Origin: Fibrella rubiginis
GTDB lineage: Bacteria; Bacteroidota; Bacteroidia; Cytophagales; Spirosomataceae
DNA length: 64,000 nt
Reading direction: 5' to 3'
Assembly (NCBI RefSeq): GCF_017353185.1
Contig: NZ_JAFMYV010000003.1
Coordinates: 1-64,000, forward strand
The translations under genes and the position numbers were made by a program. Below the pieces are notes generated by a model. It did not search any database and was not told the origin of the DNA. It worked only from the letters and a program-made list of their open reading frames with translations. This document shows, piece after piece, positions 37,759-45,645 of the stretch. Position 1 is the stretch's first letter; each line of letters starts with the position of its first letter.

Positions 37759-38388
37759 ATGAAACAAGTAATATGTATGGTCCTGTTGGTGCTCGGCACA
37801 ATGGGATCGACGCTGGCCCAGAAAGACAAACGGGCAGAGGCTATTCTCGACGCCATGAGTGCCAAGTATAAAGCACTGACGAGCTATCAGGCAGCGTTCA
37901 GCTACATCAGTGGCCGCGAAACATACACTGGCGATATTGCCGTGAAAGGCCGCATGTTCCGGCTCAAGACGGCCGGACAGGAGGTATTTACTGACGGCAC
38001 GGTGATGTCGACTTACGTAAAAGAGTCGAACGAGGTGAACGTGCAGGACTACGATGCCAGCGCAACCGGTGATTTCAACCCCACCAAGATCTATTCGATT
38101 TACAAGAAAGGGTTCACCTACAACTACCTCCGCGAACAGAAAATTGGCGGACGGACGGTAGACGTCATTGAACTGAAACCCGACAAGAAAAACGCCCAGA
38201 TTGCCAACCTGCAGATCAGCGTCGACAAAGGCGATAAACTGGCCCGTAGCTGGCAGATTACGGATAAAAACGGCAAAAAGACGATCTATTCAATCAGCAA
38301 ATTCACGCCCAACCCTGCCCTGCCCGACAGCTATTTCGTCTTCGACAAAAGCAAATACCCCGGCGTGGAAGTTGTGGACCTGAGGTAG
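37759..38388 (+). CDS. lolA: LolA-like outer-membrane lipoprotein carrier
   Basis: LolA carries lipoproteins across the periplasm. This 209-residue protein has a signal peptide (MKQVICMVLLVLGTMGSTLAQ) and the single-domain β-half-barrel fold of LolA proteins. The start is placed at 37759; an ATG-like TTG upstream is less likely. In many Bacteroidota lolA follows ftsK; here a response regulator gene on the other strand is placed between them. The inverted repeat behind begins directly after the TAG stop codon. Confidence 0.85.
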   Translation: MKQVICMVLLVLGTMGSTLAQKDKRAEAILDAMSAKYKALTSYQAAFSYISGRETYTGDIAVKGRMFRLKTAGQEVFTDGTVMSTYVKESNEVNVQDYDASATGDFNPTKIYSIYKKGFTYNYLREQKIGGRTVDVIELKPDKKNAQIANLQISVDKGDKLARSWQITDKNGKKTIYSISKFTPNPALPDSYFVFDKSKYPGVEVVDLR

Positions 38389-38506
38389 TTAGTGAATGAG
38401 TGATTGAGCGAATGAGTGAATAGTTTGGAGCGCTTCGCGCATATGCTTTTGCACGCGCGAAGCGCTCCAAACTATTCACTCATTCGCTCAATCACTCATT
38501 CACTAA
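38389..38506. repeat. Perfect 52-bp inverted repeat between lolA and engB
   Basis: Arms 38389-38440 and 38455-38506 are perfectly complementary over 52 bp with a 14-nt loop. The arm begins with the base after the lolA stop codon. Units are 8 nt (GTGANTGA or GCGAATGA), followed by TTTGGAGC and the core GCTTCGCGC. The right arm ends directly before the -7 box of engB. Its unit family matches 52521-52660. Confidence 0.95.
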
Positions 38507-38507
38507 T

Positions 38508-38515
38508 TATCTTTG
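38508..38515 (+). promoter_or_regulatory. -7 box of engB, predicting a leaderless mRNA
   Basis: TATCTTTG matches TAnnTTTG exactly, and the engB ATG is at 38520, 4 nt after the box. A start 5-8 nt past the box would fall on or next to the ATG. The -33 region lies in the right arm of the inverted repeat and is a poor match (TTCG). Confidence 0.55.
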
Positions 38516-38519
38516 CCTC

Positions 38520-39158
38520 ATGAAAATTCACTCGGCTGAGTTCGTTATCAGCAATACCGATCCTGCCAAATGCCCCAAACCCGACCGGCCCGAATACGCG
38601 TTTATTGGCCGTTCCAACGTGGGGAAGTCATCGCTGATCAATCGGTTGGTGCAAAAGAATGACCTGGCCAAAACGTCGGGCAAACCGGGTAAGACCCAAC
38701 TCATCAACCACTTCAGCATCAACGCCAATACCAAGCTCGAGAAACCCTGGTATCTGGTCGATTTGCCCGGTTTCGGTTTCGCCAAAGTGCCCAAAACCAT
38801 CCGTGAGCAGTTTGCCAGCATCATTTCGGGCTACCTCACCACCCGGACTAATATTCAATGCATTTTCGTGCTGATCGACATGCGGATTCCGCCGCAGCAG
38901 ATCGACCTCGATTTCATGACCCGGCTGGGTGAGCAGGAACTGCCCTTTGCCATGATCTTCACCAAAACCGAGAAGCTGAAATCGGGCGGACGGCAAATGG
39001 CACTGGATGCCTATCGCCTGGCGATGTCGGAAATCTTCGACACATTTCCGCTGTATTTTATTACCTCGGCGGTATCAGGCGAAGGCCGTGATGACGTGCT
39101 GAATTACATTGATGAATTGAATCAGGCTTATGTTCCCAGCGTAACCCGCAGGGGCTAA
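38520..39158 (+). CDS. engB: Ribosome-biogenesis GTPase EngB (YsxC/YihA)
   Basis: An essential GTPase for late large-subunit assembly; 212 residues. G1 is GRSNVGKSS (residues 30-38), with G2 threonines in KPGKTQL and G3 DLPGFG (81-86). The G4 motif reads TKTEK (148-152), where the family normally has TKxDK; an Asp-to-Glu change at the guanine-specificity position is notable. G5 is near TSAVSG. It follows lolA across a 52-bp inverted repeat and has its own -7 box close to the ATG. Confidence 0.93.
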   Translation: MKIHSAEFVISNTDPAKCPKPDRPEYAFIGRSNVGKSSLINRLVQKNDLAKTSGKPGKTQLINHFSINANTKLEKPWYLVDLPGFGFAKVPKTIREQFASIISGYLTTRTNIQCIFVLIDMRIPPQQIDLDFMTRLGEQELPFAMIFTKTEKLKSGGRQMALDAYRLAMSEIFDTFPLYFITSAVSGEGRDDVLNYIDELNQAYVPSVTRRG

Positions 39159-39194
39159 CGCACGGCTTCACTGTCATTTCCACCTCCCAGGTTG

Positions 39195-39202
39195 TACCTT
39201 TG
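39195..39202 (+). promoter_or_regulatory. -7 box of the DUF5606 gene
   Basis: TACCTTTG is a full match, and the ATG is at 39211, 8 nt after the box. The predicted leader is 0-4 nt. No clear -33 is present. Confidence 0.55.
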
Positions 39203-39210
39203 CCCCACGT

Positions 39211-39717
39211 ATGGAAGCATTAAAAACAATAGCCAATGTCTCTGGCTACCCCGGCCTGTACCGGATTCTGAAACCGGGCCGTTCAGGCGTTATCGTTGAG
39301 ACCATCGACGCTAAAAAAACCAAAACCATGATGGGTCCGCAGGCCCGCGTGTCGGTGCTAAACGACATTTCGATGTACGTTGACCGCCCCGATGCCGCCT
39401 CGTCTGACCAGTCGGTACCCCTCGGCGAGGTGTTTATGGCCGTTGCCAATACGTTCGGCGACACCCTGCCCGTGACCTCGAAAGCCGACGGTTCGGAACT
39501 TGCCGATTTCATGAGTCAGGTCCTGCCCGACTATGATCGTGAGCGTGTGCGCGACACCGACATTCGCAAGCTCATTAGCTGGTATGGTATCCTGCGCGCT
39601 TTTGCCCCGGAAGTCTTTACCGTGGCTGAACCTGCTACCGAAGAAACCCCGGAAGCAACCAGCACCGACGAAGCCCCTGTAGCGGCAACGTCAACCGAAG
39701 AGAAAGCTGCCGAATAA
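39211..39717 (+). CDS. DUF5606 protein
   Basis: A 168-residue protein of a family found in Bacteroidota. The opening LKTIANVSGYPGLYRILKPGRSG is the conserved part. A helical region with LADFMSQVLPDYDRERVRDTDIRKLISWYGIL follows, and the C-terminus (about 140-168) is Ala/Glu/Thr-rich and probably unstructured. It has no signal or membrane segment. Function unknown. A strong terminator hairpin follows. Confidence 0.82.
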   Translation: MEALKTIANVSGYPGLYRILKPGRSGVIVETIDAKKTKTMMGPQARVSVLNDISMYVDRPDAASSDQSVPLGEVFMAVANTFGDTLPVTSKADGSELADFMSQVLPDYDRERVRDTDIRKLISWYGILRAFAPEVFTVAEPATEETPEATSTDEAPVAATSTEEKAAE

Positions 39718-39742
39718 GCAATAAACACGTCGCCAAACAGGT

Positions 39743-39777
39743 CACAGCCCCGTCAGAATGAATCTGACGGGGCTGTG
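39743..39777 (+). terminator. Hairpin terminator after DUF5606
   Basis: The 15-bp arms CACAGCCCCGTCAGA (39743-39757) and 39763-39777 are perfectly complementary with a 5-nt loop. There is no clear T run, so it may stop transcription or protect the 3' end. Confidence 0.7.
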
Positions 39778-39909
39778 GCATTTACGGGCTATTGGGTTTT
39801 GTGACCGCTACTAACCTACACGTCAAGAAAGGGACCGGTTAAAGCAAAATAAATAGATGCGTTTCTGGTCAGCACCGCATACTACATAACCCATAGACGA
39901 TTTGACAAC

Positions 39910-42900
39910 ATGTTTACCTCCTCATTCAGCCAGCGCATCCATCGCTGGCAAGGCATTCTATTCACACTACTTAGTTGGTTATTAACTAACTCTCTCCACG
40001 CTCAGTCATTACCCACTGGCTTTTTCAATATTAAAACACAGGAGGCGTATATCGCGCCTATGGGCATTTTGTTTACCCCCGACGGGCAGCGCCAATTTGT
40101 CTGGGACAAAGCCGGGCGGGTGTATGTATCAGCCTGGAACGGAACGCAGTACATTCAGCAAACCGCGCCCGCCCTCGACATCAGCGAAGAGGTTGGCAAC
40201 TGGCGCGACTTCGGCCTGCTCAGCCTCTGCCTCGACCCCAACTACACCCAGAACGGGCTGGTTTACCTTTACTACATGGTAGACCGGCATCACCTGATGA
40301 ACGCCGGCACGGCGGCCTACTCGGCCACCAAAGACGAGTACTTCAACGCTACCATCAGCCGCGTCACCCGCTACAAGCTAGTCACTGTCAACGGGTTGCT
40401 AACTACCGATGCCACCAGCCGGAAAGTACTTTTAGGTGAGACTCCGTCTACTGGCGTGCCGCTATTGCATGAATCGCACGCGGGGGGCACACTGGTGTTT
40501 GGCCGCGACGGCACACTACTGCTCTCCACCGGCGACAATGCCAGCTACAACGTCATGGACACGGGCAGTTCACCCGACACCTATTTTCAAACCGCCCTGA
40601 ATGACGGTATCATTCGCCCCAATGAAAATGTGGGGGCATTTCGGGCGCAGTTGCTGAATTCACACTGTGGCAAGGTGTTACGCATGGACCCCACCACCGG
40701 CGACGGCCTACCCAGCAACCCCTTCTACGACGCCACCAAACCCCGTTCGCCCCAATCGCGGGTGTGGACCCTGGGGCTGCGCAACCCGTATCGGATGACC
40801 CTTCAACCCGGCACCGGCAGCACCGTTGCTACCGACGGCAACCCCGGCACATTGCTCATTGGCGACGTAGGCTGGGGCACCTGGGAAGACATGCAGATTG
40901 TACAGCGGGCGGGCGAAAACGCGGGCTGGCCCATCTATGAAGGGCTCACCGAACATTCGGGCTATGCCACTGCCGCGCTGACCCTGGAGAACAAGGACGA
41001 ACCCAACCCGGCTTCGACGGGGACCACCGGCACCTGCCCCAAGCCCTACCTGATGTTCGCCGATTTGCTGAAACAGGCCACTAATCCCAACTCGATCACG
41101 GTGGCCGTAACTAATCCCTGTAGCAACCTGCCTTTGCCCGGCCTGCAACGGCGTTATGTTCACAGCCGCCCCGCGCTAGACTGGAGCCACACGCAGGACA
41201 TTGCCCGTTCGCCTACTTTTAGCGGTGCTCTGGCCACAGCAACCACCATTAGCCAGACAGCCACCACCGGCACGGTGGGTGCTCCGTTTCGGGGTAATGC
41301 CGCGACGGCAGGAGCTTATTACAACGGCACGGTATACCCCACGGCCTGGCAGAATACCTATTTCTTTGCCGATTACGGGGCTAACTGGATCAGGGCGGCC
41401 ACGCTCAACGCCAACGGCACGGTAAGCACCGTGCGCGATTTTTTACCCAATGACACGGGAAAAGGCATTGTCGACGTAGAAATGAACCCCCTCGATGGGG
41501 CGCTGTACTACGTGAATATCAACACCGGCGAGATCATGAAAATCGCCTATGCTGCCAATCGTCCTCCTGTGGCCATAGCTACAGCCACCTCGCTCACGGG
41601 TACATCGCCGCTGAGCGTCACGTTCACGGGTAGCGCTTCTACCGACCCCGACGGCGACCCGCTCACCTACGAGTGGGACTTTGGCGATGGCAGCACCTTT
41701 GGCACCACGGCCAACCCCGTTCATGTGTTTGAGGCAAGACCGGGTAAGCTGGGTCAGGGGCTTATTCTTAGCTACACCGTCCAGCTAAAAGTGACCGACA
41801 ACAAAGGGCTGGCATCAACCACGACACTACGGGTATCACTGAACAACCTGGCTCCCACGGCCAAAATTACCAGCCCGGTGGCCAACGCCCTCTATCCGCT
41901 GGATAAGGCAACCGGTTATACCCTCACGGCTAACACAACCGATGAAGTGCCAACTACATTGGTCTCTGAGTGGCAGGTGATCCTTCGTCACAATAACCAC
42001 GAACACCGCGAACCCGTCATGAGCGGCGTTGGTATTACGCCCGTCGTAACCATCTCGCCGGTGGGTTGCGATGGCGAAACGTATTACTATTTCATTACGC
42101 TCAAAGTGACGGATGCCGGTGGTCTGACTGCGCAGGATTCGGTGAAAATATACCCCGACTGCAATTCACCCAAACTGGCCATTACGGGTCTGACAGCCAC
42201 TACACTGGCCAACGCTGTGCGTTTGAACTGGGTTAATCCCGCTGTTACGTTCGACAACGTGCTGGTGGCGGCCAAGGCCGGGTCGGGCTTCACAGACCGA
42301 CCCACCGATCTTGTTTATCCCGCCGATCCCAGCTTTACAGGTGCTGGGGCGGATTTCTTTGGCGGTAAGGTAGTCTACCAAGGTTTATCCACCTCGCTTG
42401 TGGTGACGAGTCTGACGCCTGGCACGCGCTATTATTTCCGGGTTTACACCCGCCGGGGCAGCGCCTGGACCGGGGGTGTAGAGGTTAGCGCAACGCCCGC
42501 TACTGCCCCTACGTCGGCATCGGTGGTGATTACGCCCAACACCTGCTACCGCCTCACGGCGCGGGTAAGTGGAAAGGTACTGGGTGTAGAGGCGGGCAAC
42601 CTGACCGACGGCGGCACCGTTCGGCAGCGCACCGACGCCAATCAGGCATGGCAGCAGTGGAAGTTCACCCCCACCTCCGACGGCTATTATCAGGTTATTG
42701 CCACCCACAGCAACAAGGTGCTGGATGTACAATGGGGGTTAACTTCCGATGGCGCGCCCATACAGCAGTGGGCCTACGCAGGCGCCTATCAGCAACAGTG
42801 GACCATTCGCCGCGATGCCGAGGGCTACTACCAGCTTATGGCGCGGCATTCGGGCAAGCTGCTCAACGTGCAGGGCAGTAACCAAACCGAAGGGGGCGTC

Positions 42901-43740
42901 ATTGATCAATCCACCGCCAACGCCACACAGGCGCAGCAATGGCGCATTGAACCAGCTACCTGCGTGGTATCATCGACGATAGTGTCGTCGACGGTGGTTA
43001 CGCAAATAGACCCTGCCGCCTGTTACGTCATTCAGTCGCGGAGCAGCGGCAAGGTGCTGGGCGTCACCACGGGTCAACCCAACGATGGCGCCTTAATTCG
43101 ACAGTATGCGAACACAAACCAGCTTTGGCAGCAATGGAGAATCCAGCCCACCGATCCTGTCTATTACCGCATTACGGTATTGCACACAGGCAAAGGCATC
43201 GACGTACCCAATGCCTCCACTGCCGACCAAAGTCCCCTGCAACAGTGGACGTATTGGGGTGGTAGTTTTCAGCAGTGGGTCGTTCAGCGCAATGCGGCTG
43301 GTTTTTTCACCTTCACAAACCGCAATTCGGGCATGGCCATCGCGGTGAAAGGGGCCAACACTACCGAGGGCGGCGACATTGTGCAGGCCACGTCGTCGAG
43401 CACCGCCACAAGCCAGCAATGGACGCTGACCACCGTGGGTTGCCCCACTGGTGGCCGACTGGCATCGTTCACCGAAACCAGTGCCGTCCCCGTGTTCCAG
43501 CTGTGGCCTAACCCCGCTCAGGACTTCGTACAGATCGACCTGAAAGCCGCCAAGGGCCAACCCACCACCATTGGTCTCACCGATCTGGCGGGCAGGTCAC
43601 TGGGCCAAACCCTGGTTGATGCCCCCACTGATACCCCCTATCAGCTAAACACAGGTACGTTGGCCAACGGGTTATACCTCATCAGCATTACCCCCGCCGG
43701 TCAGCCCGCCGCCACCACCCGGCTGCTGATTCAGCGGTAA
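39910..43740 (+). CDS. Secreted sugar dehydrogenase with PKD, Fn3, ricin and T9SS domains
   Basis: A 1276-residue exported enzyme. A signal peptide ends near residue 31. Residues about 35-530 form a PQQ-type glucose/sorbosone dehydrogenase propeller, with ESHAGGTLVFGRDGTLLLSTGD as the HxGGxLxFGxDG signature and GLRNPYRM. A PKD domain (about 555-660, DPDGDPLTYEWDFGDGS), an Ig/Fn3 region (to about 880) and two ricin-B lectin blocks (about 890-1030 and 1045-1190), rich in GKVLxV and QQW, follow. The last ~75 residues (FQLWPNPAQDFVQIDL...) are a T9SS type A sorting domain. The protein is probably displayed on the surface to oxidise sugars in polymers. Confidence 0.92.
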   Translation: MFTSSFSQRIHRWQGILFTLLSWLLTNSLHAQSLPTGFFNIKTQEAYIAPMGILFTPDGQRQFVWDKAGRVYVSAWNGTQYIQQTAPALDISEEVGNWRDFGLLSLCLDPNYTQNGLVYLYYMVDRHHLMNAGTAAYSATKDEYFNATISRVTRYKLVTVNGLLTTDATSRKVLLGETPSTGVPLLHESHAGGTLVFGRDGTLLLSTGDNASYNVMDTGSSPDTYFQTALNDGIIRPNENVGAFRAQLLNSHCGKVLRMDPTTGDGLPSNPFYDATKPRSPQSRVWTLGLRNPYRMTLQPGTGSTVATDGNPGTLLIGDVGWGTWEDMQIVQRAGENAGWPIYEGLTEHSGYATAALTLENKDEPNPASTGTTGTCPKPYLMFADLLKQATNPNSITVAVTNPCSNLPLPGLQRRYVHSRPALDWSHTQDIARSPTFSGALATATTISQTATTGTVGAPFRGNAATAGAYYNGTVYPTAWQNTYFFADYGANWIRAATLNANGTVSTVRDFLPNDTGKGIVDVEMNPLDGALYYVNINTGEIMKIAYAANRPPVAIATATSLTGTSPLSVTFTGSASTDPDGDPLTYEWDFGDGSTFGTTANPVHVFEARPGKLGQGLILSYTVQLKVTDNKGLASTTTLRVSLNNLAPTAKITSPVANALYPLDKATGYTLTANTTDEVPTTLVSEWQVILRHNNHEHREPVMSGVGITPVVTISPVGCDGETYYYFITLKVTDAGGLTAQDSVKIYPDCNSPKLAITGLTATTLANAVRLNWVNPAVTFDNVLVAAKAGSGFTDRPTDLVYPADPSFTGAGADFFGGKVVYQGLSTSLVVTSLTPGTRYYFRVYTRRGSAWTGGVEVSATPATAPTSASVVITPNTCYRLTARVSGKVLGVEAGNLTDGGTVRQRTDANQAWQQWKFTPTSDGYYQVIATHSNKVLDVQWGLTSDGAPIQQWAYAGAYQQQWTIRRDAEGYYQLMARHSGKLLNVQGSNQTEGGVIDQSTANATQAQQWRIEPATCVVSSTIVSSTVVTQIDPAACYVIQSRSSGKVLGVTTGQPNDGALIRQYANTNQLWQQWRIQPTDPVYYRITVLHTGKGIDVPNASTADQSPLQQWTYWGGSFQQWVVQRNAAGFFTFTNRNSGMAIAVKGANTTEGGDIVQATSSSTATSQQWTLTTVGCPTGGRLASFTETSAVPVFQLWPNPAQDFVQIDLKAAKGQPTTIGLTDLAGRSLGQTLVDAPTDTPYQLNTGTLANGLYLISITPAGQPAATTRLLIQR

Positions 43741-43752
43741 AGGCAATGTTCG

Positions 43753-43769
43753 GCGGAGCAACGCTCCGC
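43753..43769. repeat. Short GCGGAGC-AAC-GCTCCGC hairpin
   Basis: A 7-bp stem with loop AAC. The core CGGAGCAACGCTCCG occurs again at 49098-49112 in another gene gap, so it is a dispersed hairpin. Confidence 0.7.
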
Positions 43770-43777
43770 TAAACAGC

Positions 43778-43810
43778 AAACGGCCACTGACAGATGCCAG
43801 TGGCCGTTTT
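43778..43810 (+). terminator. Terminator of the sugar dehydrogenase gene
   Basis: AAACGGCCACTG (43778-43789) pairs with CAGTGGCCGTTT (43798-43809) and the stem runs into four T. A classical terminator. Confidence 0.9.
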
Positions 43811-43865
43811 CATGTCGTTTGCGTTATCTTGACCTATACCAACAGACAACAGCAAACAGCCAGGC

Positions 43866-44483
43866 ATGAGCATAACGACCCGAACGCCAACGCGTACTAC
43901 GCTGGTATCGCGCAAGGTACCTGCCTCGTTGATGTATGAAGAAATTGACGGAAGGCCCTACTATTACCGGGGCTATCGGTCTGTTATATCGCGCCGAAAA
44001 ACCAAAGAGGCCATTACTGGTGCCAGTGCGTTGCAATCAGCCATCGTATCGCTATTGATCTATATCTTGTACAAGCACCTTTCTTTCGACGATTTTCTAA
44101 TCGCTACAAACGAGCCAGGTTTACACATCAGCAAAGGCAGCAATCTATCAAACGATATTGCCGTATTCGATCAGGCCAGTTTACCCACTCCGTTAGACGA
44201 TAAATACTTTTCAGTGCCGCCTAAAGTGGTCATTGAAATAGACGTTAAAATTGACTTGCCCAATAACGTAAGCGAAACAGAGTACGTCTACGATAAAACG
44301 CAAAAGATGCTTGATTTTGGGGTTGAAAAAGTGATCTGGATATTAACCAAAACACAGCGCACGCTCATTGCCGAACCCAACGAACGTTGGATACTAACCG
44401 ACTGGAACGATACTGTCGAAATCTTCCCCGGCTGTGGTTTTGAACTAGGTAAGTTGTTGAGGAGCAAGGGAGTGATTTTGTGA
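43866..44483 (+). CDS. Uma2-family putative nuclease
   Basis: A 205-residue protein of the Uma2/DUF820 family, which has a PD-(D/E)xK nuclease-like fold and is expanded in cyanobacteria and Bacteroidota. The metal-binding phrases are SNDIAVFD and PPKVVIEIDVK, and KTQKMLDFGVEKVIWI is the typical α-helix and strand that follow. Role unproven; such proteins are often in accessory regions. Its stop overlaps a GTG that may start the next gene. The region is more AT-rich than the sugar dehydrogenase gene before it. Confidence 0.85.
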   Translation: MSITTRTPTRTTLVSRKVPASLMYEEIDGRPYYYRGYRSVISRRKTKEAITGASALQSAIVSLLIYILYKHLSFDDFLIATNEPGLHISKGSNLSNDIAVFDQASLPTPLDDKYFSVPPKVVIEIDVKIDLPNNVSETEYVYDKTQKMLDFGVEKVIWILTKTQRTLIAEPNERWILTDWNDTVEIFPGCGFELGKLLRSKGVIL

Positions 44484-44488
44484 CAAAT

Positions 44489-44872
44489 ATGGAATATACC
44501 CCTTATGAATCCATTTTTAGCCAGCCACCTGATTTTGAAGTAACCTATCAGCTATATTCTGCCGAAGCAGGTGGTCGTAAAATAGCAGCTTATCAAGGTA
44601 TACGGTGGAATTTCATGTATGACGACTTCCGGGAAGGTTTGTACATGATTTATCCAGAAATAATTAATATAAATACTGGAGAACTACTAGAACCTAATAC
44701 TCCTATTCCATCGCTTGGAAAAGCGATGATGTATATTCTAAACCCAAAATTTCGTACGCTTCACAAACAACGTATAAAAGCAGGAACGCGAGGCTATTTC
44801 ATGGAAGGAAATACTATAGTTGCTGTTTGCGAAGTAACCCGAATTTCGGGACTGTACGATAATCCTATGTAG
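44489..44872 (+). CDS. Small protein of unknown function after Uma2
   Basis: A 127-residue product from the ATG at 44489; a GTG at 44480 that overlaps the Uma2 stop (GTGA) is an alternative. It is all-β in appearance, with IRWNFMYDDF, LYMIYPEIIN and a basic phrase HKQRIKAGTRGYFMEG. The pattern faintly recalls EF-Tu-like β-barrel domains, but this is not secure. Codon use and base composition are clearly AT-richer than the window average, which suggests transfer with the Uma2 gene. Product unknown. Confidence 0.6.
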   Translation: MEYTPYESIFSQPPDFEVTYQLYSAEAGGRKIAAYQGIRWNFMYDDFREGLYMIYPEIININTGELLEPNTPIPSLGKAMMYILNPKFRTLHKQRIKAGTRGYFMEGNTIVAVCEVTRISGLYDNPM

Positions 44873-44932
44873 CAATAGCAAGCATTTATTCTAAATGAAA
44901 ACGGTTACAAAATTTTGAAAATGAATACGTTA

Positions 44933-45283
44933 TTAAGCCAACAAACTTTCTGCAGGGATGTGTAATTGTTGGTATAGCCGCTTGATTATCTCAAGCGTCA
45001 ATGGCTGACGATGATTCAGAATGGCATCCGCATTTTGTTCACCTCCTAGATAGGCTGCAATTTCTTTCTCCGACATACCTGTTTGCTCCATTCTGAAACG
45101 AATAGCATCAATTGGGTCTGGGGGAGCAATGGGATAATGTTCATTCTCATAGCTCTCTACAAGAATGGAAATAACATCCAGTTCGTCAGCCTGTTCAGTA
45201 TTATCGAGACAATCAACTAATTGATCGATCCGTTTTAAGGCTTCCTGGTAATCAGACTCTGATTTAAGTGGCTTAATAGTCAT
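44933..45283 (-). CDS. HigA-like HTH antitoxin without a toxin gene
   Basis: A 116-residue protein of the HigA/COG5499 type. An N-terminal acidic segment is followed by an XRE-type helix-turn-helix, MEQTGMSEKEIAAYLGGEQNADAILN, and a conserved C-terminal LTLEIIKRLYQQLHIPAESLL. Such antitoxins normally follow a higB mRNA-interferase gene. Here the 320 nt upstream hold only an inverted repeat with 94-bp arms. The start was set at 45283; the longer frame runs into that repeat. Orphan regulator or remnant of a lost pair are both possible. Confidence 0.8.
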   Translation of the reverse strand: MTIKPLKSESDYQEALKRIDQLVDCLDNTEQADELDVISILVESYENEHYPIAPPDPIDAIRFRMEQTGMSEKEIAAYLGGEQNADAILNHRQPLTLEIIKRLYQQLHIPAESLLA

Positions 45284-45304
45284 TGGACATTCGTAGTCAA
45301 TGGT

Positions 45305-45538
45305 GGGTAGCTGAGGCCCAGCGGGCCGCAACATCGGTAGAGAAGTGGCAGCATAAAGGACAACCAAGCCCCAGCGGGGCGCAACGTGCGGATACGCGCA
45401 CTGTCATGTAAAAAAACCATTTACTTGCTAGTTAAATAGTCACCCGCGTATCCGCACGTTGCGCCCCGCTGGGGCTTGGTTGTCCTTTATGCTGCCACTT
45501 CTCTACCGATGTTGCGGCCCGCTGGGCCTCAGCTACCC
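45305..45538. repeat. Perfect 94-bp inverted repeat upstream of the HigA-like gene
   Basis: Arms 45305-45398 and 45445-45538 are perfectly complementary over 94 bp around a 46-nt AT-rich centre. The arm has two copies of the core CCCAGCGGGsCGCAAC. The element occupies most of the 362 nt between the HigA-like gene and the ettA stop; no gene is present in this stretch. It contains no transposase and no obvious target duplication. Confidence 0.95.
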
Positions 45539-45565
45539 AACCAAATGGTATAGAGTAGCAACCTC

Positions 45566-45632
45566 GCACCAACCGGTCACGTAACGATCTAACAACAACT
45601 GCTTATTTGATCATTACGTGACCGGTCGGTGC
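45566..45632 (-). terminator. 24-bp hairpin behind ettA
   Basis: Arms 45566-45589 and 45609-45632 match at 22 of 24 positions; both mismatches become G-U pairs in minus-strand RNA, the ettA sense. It lies 13 nt past the ettA stop. There is no T run, so it may be a processing or stability hairpin and not a classic terminator. Confidence 0.65.
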
Positions 45633-45645
45633 CATTAATTCCCTT

